From Sphingomonas aquatilis (lineage in GTDB: Bacteria > Pseudomonadota > Alphaproteobacteria > Sphingomonadales > Sphingomonadaceae), in assembly GCF_014196115.1 (NCBI RefSeq), contig NZ_JACIDB010000010.1:29820-93819 (forward strand): a DNA stretch of 64,000 nucleotides, written 5' to 3'. Of this stretch, positions 1 to 7,037 are shown in pieces. Both the position numbers and the translations under genes were made by a program. Below the pieces are notes generated by a model. That model saw only the letters and a program-made list of their open reading frames with translations. It made no database searches and was not told the origin of the DNA. Position 1 is the stretch's first letter. Every line of letters begins with the position of its first letter.

Positions 1-360
1 CGAGACGGCATCATCGGGGGCGGACGTCGCAGCGGGTGCAAGCCCCAGGCGGTGCGCCGCCACGAGCGACGCGCGGCACCATTCGACCCAGTGCGCCTCG
101 ACGAGCTGGACGCAATGCCCCTGGGGCACGAACAGCCGGTTCAGTTCGAAGACGGCGCAAAGCGCCAGCAGTCGCCTCAGATCGTAGACGACGCGGTTGC
201 CGGTGCCGGTGCGTATCTCGTCGGGGAACGGCCGGAGTCGCAGCTTCCGGAACCGCGTCCGCACGCCTTCGACCGACGTGTCGTTGAGGTCGGCGAGAAG
301 GCGCTCCGTCGCTCCGTACGTCAGACCAGGCCATGCGCCCGGAGCGGCGGTGGCGGTCAA
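1..360 (-). CDS. MerR-like/winged-helix DNA-binding protein of the integrated element, truncated by the window edge
   Basis: The frame stays open for 120 codons from a TTG at 360-358 to base 1, so the C-terminus is missing. The TTG overlaps the TGA stop of the upstream gene (TTGA), which indicates translational coupling. The visible protein has a helix-rich N-terminus (YGATERLLADLND, then RTRFRKLRLRPFP), then TGTGNRVVYDLRRLLALC and a hydrophobic helix. This resembles the MerR-like regulators common in alphaproteobacterial prophages and islands. The opposite-strand frames here are arginine-rich and look like shadows. The DNA-binding role is inferred from overall pattern and context, not from a recognised family signature. 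The two neighbours (small HTH protein, integrase) suggest a role in element maintenance or excision. Confidence 0.6.
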   Translation of the reverse strand, partial: MTATAAPGAWPGLTYGATERLLADLNDTSVEGVRTRFRKLRLRPFPDEIRTGTGNRVVYDLRRLLALCAVFELNRLFVPQGHCVQLVEAHWVEWCRASLVAAHRLGLAPAATSAPDDAVS

Positions 361-596
361 CGGAAGCTCTCCGGGTACTCCGAAGTGGAGCCGAAGCTGC
401 GGGCGGCGCGCCAGGCGTCGATGTCCGAACGCAGATAGATGATGCCCTTGCGGGTGCCGAAGCGTTCGTAGCGCGGACCGGCGCCGGTGCCGCGAAGCTT
501 GACCAGATAGCCCGGGCTGCAGCCGATGTAGTCGGCCGCCTCGGGCGTGCTGAACCTGTCCTGCGGGACCGGTCCCGCGCCACTCTGCAACGTCAT
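357..596 (-). CDS. Small AlpA/MerR-type helix-turn-helix protein (excisionase-like)
   Basis: A 79-residue protein reading toward the left edge. Residues 13-35 (DRFSTPEAADYIGCSPGYLV...) form a typical helix-turn-helix. They are followed by the PRYERFGTRKGIIYLRSDIDAW segment typical of phage AlpA/DUF-type 'helix-turn-helix domain 17' proteins. Such proteins usually act as recombination directionality factors or promoter regulators in integrative elements. I chose the ATG at 596. A GTG at 647 would add 17 residues unlike the family, and it would also cover the palindromic operator at 632-647. It lies directly downstream of the integrase on the same strand, with a 71-bp gap that holds two operator-like repeats. 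Excisionase versus repressor cannot be decided from sequence. Confidence 0.75.
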   Translation of the reverse strand: MTLQSGAGPVPQDRFSTPEAADYIGCSPGYLVKLRGTGAGPRYERFGTRKGIIYLRSDIDAWRAARSFGSTSEYPESFR

Positions 597-631
597 GCAA
601 CACCCGCCGAAATGCCAAGATTGATCACCTA

Positions 632-678
632 GTATCCAACAGGACACAATCCGTCAAGCGTTGTATCCTAGAGTACAC
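632..678. promoter_or_regulatory. Two operator-like imperfect dyads in front of the small HTH gene
   Basis: Two 16-bp sites with the same architecture lie 31 bp apart: GTATCCAACAGGACAC (632-647) and GTATCCTAGAGTACAC (663-678). Each is GTATCC-N4-G(G/T)ACAC, an imperfect dyad. They sit between the HTH gene start and the last codons of the integrase, so the second one overlaps the integrase 3' end. Binding by one of the element's own HTH proteins is an inference from position. Confidence 0.5.
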
Positions 679-2038
679 TAGACGGCCGGTTCTCCCGGGT
701 GCGCGTCCGCCGGGTGCGCCGCGCGGGATCGAGGGCGAGAACGCCGGCCACGTCCCCATCGCGCCAGCGGGCGACCGCGGCGTCGATGAGGTCCGCCCAC
801 CGCTGCAGCGCGTCGGCCTTCTCGTCGTAGAAGTCGTAGAGGTGGTAGACGCCCGCGACGCCCGCCTTCGAACCGGAGACGTGGTTCAGTATGGCTTCGG
901 TGACCGGGAGCTGGATGCCGAGCGCCTGGCAGTTCGTGGTCAGCGACCGCCTCAGATCGTGGACCACCCATTCCCCGACTTGAAGCCCGACGCCTCCGGA
1001 AGTCGTGCCCGTGCCCGCGACCAGCGCATCGACCAGTTCGTCGACGCGCGTCTTCAGCTTGCTGAATCCGGAGATGCCGACCTTGCCGTCGGTCGTAAGG
1101 ATCGGACCGGTACGCGCCTTGGCGTCGGGCCTGATGCGGGCGACGATCGCCAGGGCCTGATCCGGGAGGGGCACGACGTGATCCCTGCCGTTCTTGGTAC
1201 GGGCACCGGGGATGAGCCAGTCGCCCGACGTCATGTCGAACTCCGACCAGGGCGCGTTGGCGACCTCGCGCAGGCGTTGACCGAGGAGGATCAGCAGGCG
1301 GTAGAGATCGCGAAACGGCGCCGGCAGCGTCGCCACCGCCTCCCAGACGATCACGAGCTCCAACAGCGAAAGCGCGCGCGTCCGCCTGCCCTCCTTGTAG
1401 GGCATCCTCATCCCGGCGAGCGGCGTGACGGCGATCACGCCCATCGCCACCATCCAGTTCGTCATCTGCCGGAGCCACTTGAAGGCCTTGTTGGCGGCGT
1501 CGTGGCTGCGCCCGCCGACGGTCTCGACCAGCCTCGCGACGGCGGCCTTGTCGATCTCGTCGACGGTCATGCCCGCGAAGGCGGGCTTGAGATCGCGCTC
1601 GACCACGCCCTCGACGTCCTTCAGACTGCGCAGGCCGCCGCCGCGCACGTGCTGGTCGAACCATCTGTCGGCCACGGCGGCGAACATCCGCTCGGCCCGC
1701 CCTGTCTCGTCGCGGGCGACCGCGCCCCGCTCGGCGGCGCGTTCGGCGGCGGGATCGACGCCGGAACGCACCTGCGCGAGGAGCTCGAGCGCCCGGCGGC
1801 GCGCCTGATCCACCGTCCACGGCGAGCCGTGCTGACCGATGGTGAAGGTCCGCAGCGGGGTGGCGCGTCCCCCCATGCGGTAGCGCAGGACGTACGTGCG
1901 CGTGCCGGACGCTGCCACGCGCACGCCGAAGCCCTTGACCTCGACGTCCCAGGCGACCGATCGTCCGCCGGGCGCCGGACGGGGAACCTTCTCCACCGCA
2001 GTCTTCGTCAGCCTGAACACCGCACCGTCGGAACCCAT
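668..2038 (-). CDS. int: Tyrosine recombinase/integrase (P4-type, DUF4102 arm-binding domain)
   Basis: A 456-residue site-specific recombinase that would integrate and excise the element by cutting and rejoining DNA at the attachment site. The N-terminal ~95 residues match the arm-type DNA-binding fold of P4-like integrases (GFGVRVAASGTRTYVLRYR). Residues ~115-205 are the core-binding helices. The C-terminal catalytic domain shows R255 (LLGQRLRE), K282 (TKNGRDHVVPL), the HxxR box H360-R363 (HDLRR), H386 (LNHVSGS) and probable nucleophile Y398 (GVYHLYD). Length is normal and no lesion is visible, so it is probably functional. The ATG at 2036-2038 is used. Its upstream region holds repeats that look like arm sites, and the attachment-site fragment lies ~170 bp upstream, the usual layout for tRNA-targeting islands. 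Confidence 0.95.
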   Translation of the reverse strand: MGSDGAVFRLTKTAVEKVPRPAPGGRSVAWDVEVKGFGVRVAASGTRTYVLRYRMGGRATPLRTFTIGQHGSPWTVDQARRRALELLAQVRSGVDPAAERAAERGAVARDETGRAERMFAAVADRWFDQHVRGGGLRSLKDVEGVVERDLKPAFAGMTVDEIDKAAVARLVETVGGRSHDAANKAFKWLRQMTNWMVAMGVIAVTPLAGMRMPYKEGRRTRALSLLELVIVWEAVATLPAPFRDLYRLLILLGQRLREVANAPWSEFDMTSGDWLIPGARTKNGRDHVVPLPDQALAIVARIRPDAKARTGPILTTDGKVGISGFSKLKTRVDELVDALVAGTGTTSGGVGLQVGEWVVHDLRRSLTTNCQALGIQLPVTEAILNHVSGSKAGVAGVYHLYDFYDEKADALQRWADLIDAAVARWRDGDVAGVLALDPARRTRRTRTRENRPSSVL

Positions 2039-2123
2039 CGCGCCATTCCCCGAGACCTCCGGAATGGAGGCGAACCGGGCATCACCGGGGCATCACCGAA
2101 AAGTAATGTGTGGCCACCTGTGA

Positions 2124-2207
2124 ATACCTATGGGCACTTATAATCGAGCGCGATCAGCCAGTTACATCCCCGCTGGATACCTATGGGCATCTATGGATAT
2201 CTATAAA
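2124..2207. repeat. Direct repeats between integrase and attachment site (candidate arm-type sites)
   Basis: The 13-mer ATACCTATGGGCA occurs at 2124-2136 and again, perfectly, at 2177-2189, with the flanking bases also similar. A degenerate third copy (ATATCTATAAA) starts at about 2198. The AT-rich repeats stand out from the GC-rich background. Because they lie between the integrase start and the tRNA fragment, they are best read as arm-type integrase/excisionase sites. That role is inferred. Confidence 0.6.
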
Positions 2208-2214
2208 AACATTC

Positions 2215-2259
2215 TTGGTAAGGCTGAGGTCGTGAGTTCAATCCTCACCGGCAGCACCA
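2215..2259 (+). other. Attachment site: 3' half of a tRNA-Thr(GGU) gene
   Basis: The sequence holds the anticodon loop TTGGTAA (anticodon GGU), the 3' anticodon-stem half GGCTG, the variable loop, and a perfect T arm (GTGAG / CTCAC around TTCAATC). A 3' acceptor strand CGGCAGC, a discriminator A and an encoded CCA follow, ending at 2259. The 5' half is absent: upstream bases do not complete the D arm or acceptor stem, and even the 5' anticodon-stem half is mismatched. This is what a tRNA 3'-end attachment site looks like at the element end away from the intact tRNA. The complete tRNA-Thr should lie off-window to the left, and the resident chromosome resumes at about 2260. Confidence 0.8.
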
Positions 2260-2615
2260 TTTTCTCCTGATATTATCGCCGGTTGGCGGAAGAAGGCCTC
2301 GAAAGAGGCTGCTTACAATGGGTCAGAACAGGCCATTGTCAGCACATCGTCAGCAAAGTTCATAGAGCCTCAATTTCTGGGGGTGTGCCTGCTGGCTGCC
2401 CAAGGCGATCCGCACACCGAGTCGAGGGAGCAATTCGGCCGCCGAGCATCCCTTTGGCCGGGGAGGCGAGGCAGAGAGCGTGAAGGTTACGATGGCGGCA
2501 CGTAGCCCTGCGGGGCGCTACAGGGGCACCTCATAGCAGTGTGCCTGTGAGGTTACGCCGCGTCGCATGCTGAAAATCCCGTTCCGTTCGGCACAGGCCG
2601 GCCTTATCGAATGGC
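2260..2615. other. Stretch without a recognisable gene between attachment site and HNH gene
   Basis: No convincing coding region was found. A 66-codon open frame at 2283-2483 has no recognisable composition or homology and is probably chance. Short inverted elements are present around 2500-2560 (GTAGCCCTGCGGGGCGCTAC). The composition is more mixed than in the core genome, in keeping with a region of past insertions. Confidence 0.5.
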
Positions 2616-3515
2616 ATGGCATTCGGCGTCTTCATCCACCGATCTGATTCGATCTATGACGACACACCGGCCGAGAAGTACCAGTTTCCGAAGCAATATC
2701 TCGACCGTGCGCGCGCCTGCATCGGTGACTGGATCGTCTATTACGAGCCACGCAAGGTCATCGGAACGAAGGGCTATCATGCGGCCGCTAAGGTCGAACG
2801 CATTATCCCCGATCCCTCCACGCCAGGCATGTATCTCGCGCTGATCGAACCCGGCAGCTATCTCGATTTTGCGACATCGGTCCCGTTCGCTGACGCGAAT
2901 GGCCCGATCGAGCGCGGCGTGCTCAACGACCAGGGCCGCATCTCCGGTCGAGCACAAGCAGCCGTCCGCGGGCTGTCGGCAAGCGACTTCAACCGCATCG
3001 TCGAAGCCGGTCTTGCCGAAGGCGATGCGTTGCTGCCGCGCACCGACATCGCATCTGACGCAAAAAGCGTGCGTGAAGAGCGCATGCCTTTCGCGTTCGA
3101 CGAAGCGCGCGAGCGGGTCTCTAGCCTGGTCTCACGCGTGGTCCGGGATCGTGTCTTCCGACGGATCGTGCTGCGCGCCTACGACGAGCGCTGCGCCGTG
3201 ACCGGCCTGAAGCTCATCAATGGCGGTGGCCGAGCGGAGGTGGAAGCAGCTCATATCCGTCCGGTCGAGGCAAACGGCCCGGACATCGTCAGCAACGGCA
3301 TCGCGCTTTCGGGCACCGCGCACTGGATGTTCGACCGCGGTCTGATCGGCCTGGATGACGATTTGCGCATCATCGTATCTCGTCAGGCAAACGACCAAGA
3401 CAGCATCCGCTCCGTAGTGAATCCGAGCGGTCGCATCCTCGTGCCTCCCCGCGAAGCCGATCGACCCCACCCGCAGTTCGTGCGCTGGCATCGCGAGCAT
3501 CGTTTCAAAATCTGA
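2616..3515 (+). CDS. HNH endonuclease (HNH_2-type), possible restriction-like nuclease
   Basis: A 299-residue protein. The C-terminal third is an HNH nuclease domain of the kind found in restriction-associated proteins: C193-AVTG begins it, and a His-Asn-His series follows at H213 (EAAHIRPV), N227 (SNGIAL) and H236 (TAHWMFDRGLI). The N-terminal ~100 residues (SIYDDTPAEKYQFPKQYLDRA, then a beta-rich VYYEPRKV...GYHAAAKVERI segment) resemble a small PUA/EVE-like beta barrel of the type that reads modified bases, but I cannot assign it firmly. It stands alone just outside the integrated element with no methylase nearby. A modification-dependent or solitary defence nuclease is an inference. Confidence 0.8.
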   Translation: MAFGVFIHRSDSIYDDTPAEKYQFPKQYLDRARACIGDWIVYYEPRKVIGTKGYHAAAKVERIIPDPSTPGMYLALIEPGSYLDFATSVPFADANGPIERGVLNDQGRISGRAQAAVRGLSASDFNRIVEAGLAEGDALLPRTDIASDAKSVREERMPFAFDEARERVSSLVSRVVRDRVFRRIVLRAYDERCAVTGLKLINGGGRAEVEAAHIRPVEANGPDIVSNGIALSGTAHWMFDRGLIGLDDDLRIIVSRQANDQDSIRSVVNPSGRILVPPREADRPHPQFVRWHREHRFKI

Positions 3516-3800
3516 TCTCGCAGCAAGGCAGACGGTCGGGGTTGAGGCAAAACTGGTGGAAAGCAGCCTGTTCGCTTCTGGGCGAGCCGGCTCGGTAAGC
3601 TGCCGTTGGTTAAGGGCGAGGGCAGGGGGTCTCCGACGCCCGTGGATGGTGGAAACCGGCCTGGCCGGTTTGGTGCGCAGACCGCGTTGGATGGCCCCTC
3701 GTGAGGCTAAAATCGTCGGCAGCATGAAAGCCTCACGGTACGGCTAGATCAACCTTGGGCGGATGCGCTTGCTGGTCGCCGGGCATACTCTCAGCGGAGC

Positions 3801-4316
3801 GTGTGCTCCGAAAAGCCGCTTTCCCTCACGATCAACCCGAAAGGCTATGTCGCGGCGCTCATGCTCGACGATGCCCAGGTGCTCACCGAAGGTCCTGCGA
3901 TCCTTCAGTATCTGGCCGACCTCCGTCCGAAATATGGACTCGCACCGGAGAACGGCAGTCTGGAGCGGGTTCGTCTCCAGGAATGGCTCAACTTCATCAC
4001 CGCGGAGATTCACGCCGGATCAAGTCCGCTGTTCGACAAGAGCCTGCCGACTGCCGTGCAGGAGACCGTCAAGGCGAAGCTGTTCCGCCGTCTCGATATC
4101 GTCGAAGCCCGGCTCGCCGATGCCGACTATTTGATGGGCAAGCGGTTCACGGTCGCGGACGTCTATCTCTTCACGGTCCTGGGCTGGATGCGATTCTTCT
4201 CGATCGGCCTCGACCGGTGGCCTTCGCTACCCGGCTACATGCGGCGGGTTGCGGAGCGGCCGTCCGTTTCTGCAGCGCTCGCACGCGAGCAAGAGATCGC
4301 GCCGGTTGCCGAATGA
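3801..4316 (+). pseudogene. Glutathione S-transferase, 5'-truncated
   Basis: The readable part matches the GST family from the end of the thioredoxin-like domain (LTINPKGYVAALMLDDAQVLTEGPAILQYLADL) through the all-alpha C-terminal domain (LMGKRFTVADVYLFTVLGW). The first ~45-50 residues of a normal GST are missing, including the catalytic Ser/Cys/Tyr region. Upstream in-frame sequence (codons back to about 3741) shows no GST likeness, and the only initiator is a GTG at 3801 with no ribosome-binding site. The preceding 3516-3800 has no gene. It holds inverted pairs (AAACCGGC at 3653-3660 with GCCGGTTT at 3664-3671; CGTGAGGCT with AGCCTCACG near 3700-3737) that may mark a rearrangement end. The protein is most likely non-functional. 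Confidence 0.7.
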
Positions 4317-4321
4317 GCGTA

Positions 4322-5206
4322 TTAGGCTCGAAGCGCGACAGGTCTGCTGCTCGGCGCGCGATGCTCCCGGAAGGCCGCGGTGATGGCGCGCAACGTGTCC
4401 TTCGTCCGCGGATCGGAAAGCGAGGAATGGAGCACGATCGACAGCGATGGAAGCGGCGGGAGCCCGAGCGCGTCGCCGATATCGAGCGTGTCCGCAGGCG
4501 CCAGACGGCGTGGGAAGGCGGCGACCGCAAGACCGGCAGACAGTGCCGCAGCGATGGCTGTCGTCCCGCCGATGAAGACTTCCTCCCACGCGATCGAGGC
4601 GCGGTCGAGCGAGCGAACGGCCACGTCGCGGACCGCGCAGCAGGGCGAGGTCGCTGCGAGTTGGAGCGGTTCGCCGGGATGATGCTCGAAGGTCGGCGAG
4701 GCGAACCATCCAAAATGCTCCGGCCCGAGGATTTCACCGTCGCGTCGATCGTCGTCACTGCGGATGATGACGGCGTCGAGCGTGCCACCCTCGAAACCGT
4801 CAAGCAGCACGCGCGAATTGTCGAGCAACACCTCGATCGTGAGCGCCGGGTCCTGCGATTTCAGGCGCGCCAGCAGGCTCGGCATTTCCGGCCCCATCAC
4901 ATGGCCCGCGATGCCGAGCCGGAAGCGGCGACGCGGCGCGGTCAGTCCGGCAACCGCCCGCTCGTGCGCGGCGAGGAACTCGCGCGCGGACTGGATGAAG
5001 ATCTCGCCCTGCGCGGACAGCCTGACCTGGCGCGGCGTGCGCTCGATCAGACGCAGCCCGATCCGATCCTCCAGACGCTTCAGCTTGACGCTGACGGCAC
5101 CCTGGGTCGTCCCCAGCGCCTCGGCCGCGCGGGTGAAACTCGCGTGATCCGCCACCGCGAGGAAAGCCCTGACAGCATCCACCTCAAGCGTCGCCACCAC
5201 CATCAT
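4322..5206 (-). CDS. LysR-family transcriptional regulator
   Basis: A 294-residue protein with the standard LysR layout. The N-terminal winged HTH (residues ~6-65: VRAFLAVADHASFTRAAEALGTTQGAVSVKLKRLE, then RTPRQVRLSAQGE) is followed by a periplasmic-binding-protein-like effector domain. It is divergent from the efflux gene starting near 5298, with ~90 bp between them, the arrangement in which LysR proteins typically control the neighbouring gene and themselves. Control of the DHA2 pump is therefore likely. The effector cannot be told from sequence. It reads toward the truncated GST and stops 6 bp from that gene's end. Confidence 0.92.
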   Translation of the reverse strand: MMVVATLEVDAVRAFLAVADHASFTRAAEALGTTQGAVSVKLKRLEDRIGLRLIERTPRQVRLSAQGEIFIQSAREFLAAHERAVAGLTAPRRRFRLGIAGHVMGPEMPSLLARLKSQDPALTIEVLLDNSRVLLDGFEGGTLDAVIIRSDDDRRDGEILGPEHFGWFASPTFEHHPGEPLQLAATSPCCAVRDVAVRSLDRASIAWEEVFIGGTTAIAAALSAGLAVAAFPRRLAPADTLDIGDALGLPPLPSLSIVLHSSLSDPRTKDTLRAITAAFREHRAPSSRPVALRA

Positions 5207-5297
5207 CCAAATTCGTTGTCACTGATATGTTGTGCCATCCGGGTTGCAGGATGCTCAAGCTCCCACCACCGACGCGCTCATCACCATGAAAGGTTCG

Positions 5298-6821
5298 ATG
5301 ATGGGTATGCAGACATCACGCGGGAACAGGGTGGCATTGGCAGCAGTCTGTTTATCGGCCCTGATGCTGGGGCTGGAGATTTCGAGCATCCCGGCGATCC
5401 TGCCGACGCTGGAGCATGTCCTTCCAGCCGACTTCCGGCAGCTCCAATGGATCATGAACGCCTATACGATTGCGATGACCACCTGCCTGATGGCGATGGG
5501 CGCGTTGGGCGACCGCTATGGGCGCAGGCGGGTCTTCCTGATCGGCATCGTGATCTTCGGCGCCGCCTCGCTGGCGTGCGGGCTTGCGCCGAATGCGCCG
5601 ATGCTGATCGCCGCCCGCTTCCTCCAGGGTGGGAGCGGCGCGGCGATGCTGGCCTGCCAGATCGCCGTCCTTTCGCACCAGTTCCGTGCAGGCCCGGAGC
5701 GCGGCATGGCGTTCGGTTGGTGGGGCATCGTCTTCGGGGTCGGCTTGGGCTTCGGCCCCCTGGTCGGAGGTCTGATCGCTACCGTCGCGAGCTGGGAATG
5801 GGTGTTCCTCGTCCATGTCGGGTTGGCGATGGTTACGCTCGTGCTGGCGCGCTTGGGTATCGTTGAATCGTGCGATCCCCAAGCCGTTCGTATCGACCTT
5901 GCCGGGATCGCGACCCTGTCACTCGCCGTATTCTGCCTCGTCTTCCTCATCACGCAGGGACAGCGCGTGGACGCCGGCAATCCCGTCGGGCTCGCGCTGG
6001 CAGGCGTCGGCATCGCGAGCCTTCTCGCCTTCATCGCGGTCGAGACGAGGACTGCCCGACCGATGTTCGACTTCGGCGCCTTCCGTGCGCGCGCCTTCTC
6101 GGGCGCGCTGCTCGGATCGGCGGGGATGAACTTCAGTTTCTGGCCGTTCGTCATCTATCTGCCCATCTATTTCCAGGCCGTCCATGGGTTGAGCAATGTA
6201 TCGGCCGGGTTGGCACTGCTCGCCTACACGTTGCCGACGCTGGTCGTGCCGCCTTTCGCCGAACGGCTGTTGCTGCGCCGCGGGCCGGGCGTGGTGATTC
6301 CGCTCGGTCTCTTCACGATCGGGCTGGGGTTCGTCGTCATGCGGGTTGCTGCCTTAAGCCAGGACGCGAGCTGGCTGGCGATGTTGCCCGGCTGCATTCT
6401 CGCCGGCATCGGCCTCGGCCTCACCAATACCCCCGTCACCAACACGGCGACCGGCGCCCTCCCGGTCGAGCGGGCGGGCATGGCCTCCGGCATGGACATG
6501 AGCACGCGCATGATCTCGCTCGCCATCAACATCGCGCTGATGGGCTTCATCCTTCTCGAAGGCATCCGGTCGGGGCTTCACCGCATCGTGCCCGAGGCAA
6601 GCGCCTCTGCACTGGGCGCTCTTGCCGAAGCCGTCGCGGCGGGAAACCTGGGAACGGCGGTTAGGGCGAGCGTGAGTCTTTCGGATGCACGCGCAGCATT
6701 GGTCGACGGCTTCGGCTGGGTTATGCTGTATGCGACGGCCTGCGTCTGGGGGTTGGCGCTCCTGAGCTATGTCGCGTTCGGACGACATCAAAGGGCGTCC
6801 ACCGACATGGAGCGCGTATGA
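5298..6821 (+). CDS. MFS multidrug efflux pump, DHA2 (14-TM, EmrB/QacA-like) family
   Basis: A ~507-residue inner-membrane proton antiporter. It has many hydrophobic segments across its whole length, a conserved loop GALGDRYGRRRVF between TM2 and TM3, and motif C-like glycines in TM5 (GIVFGVGLGFGPLVGGLI), all hallmarks of drug/H+ antiporters. The frame extends back to a GTG at 5232, but that start lies close to the divergent LysR start and has no ribosome-binding site. AAAGG at 5289-5293 fits ATG 5298 or 5301, so 5298 is used. The likely role is export of toxic organic compounds, induced through the divergent LysR protein. The substrate is unknown. Confidence 0.9.
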   Translation: MMGMQTSRGNRVALAAVCLSALMLGLEISSIPAILPTLEHVLPADFRQLQWIMNAYTIAMTTCLMAMGALGDRYGRRRVFLIGIVIFGAASLACGLAPNAPMLIAARFLQGGSGAAMLACQIAVLSHQFRAGPERGMAFGWWGIVFGVGLGFGPLVGGLIATVASWEWVFLVHVGLAMVTLVLARLGIVESCDPQAVRIDLAGIATLSLAVFCLVFLITQGQRVDAGNPVGLALAGVGIASLLAFIAVETRTARPMFDFGAFRARAFSGALLGSAGMNFSFWPFVIYLPIYFQAVHGLSNVSAGLALLAYTLPTLVVPPFAERLLLRRGPGVVIPLGLFTIGLGFVVMRVAALSQDASWLAMLPGCILAGIGLGLTNTPVTNTATGALPVERAGMASGMDMSTRMISLAINIALMGFILLEGIRSGLHRIVPEASASALGALAEAVAAGNLGTAVRASVSLSDARAALVDGFGWVMLYATACVWGLALLSYVAFGRHQRASTDMERV

Positions 6822-7037
6822 ATTCGGAGCTGATGCTTCAGATACGCACGAGGAATATCGAAGCACGCCGAGCGGGCAGGCGCTCCTGGATTGCCCAGAA
6901 CGGATCGGCGGGACCTGCTGACATTTGACGTCCTCCCTATTTTTTAATTATGTTGAGTGAGAGTTTTCCGGCCCTTTGAAGCCTGCGGGCAAGGATCTTG
7001 GCCCCCGCGCCACACCAGTGGCGCGATCAATAGCGAC

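Noticed and set aside
2211..2259. Complete tRNA gene
   Set aside because: Only the anticodon loop, 3' anticodon-stem half, T arm and 3' acceptor strand are present; the D arm and 5' acceptor strand cannot be found upstream.
2283..2483. 66-codon frame after the attachment site
   Set aside because: Composition and lack of a ribosome-binding site suggest chance.
3755..5866. 703-codon frame on the plus strand spanning the GST fragment, the LysR gene and the efflux gene start
   Set aside because: Covers three genes in conflicting frames and has low-complexity composition.
6818..6928. 36-codon frame overlapping the efflux pump stop (ATGA)
   Set aside because: Too short, no homology seen, no further support beyond the overlap.
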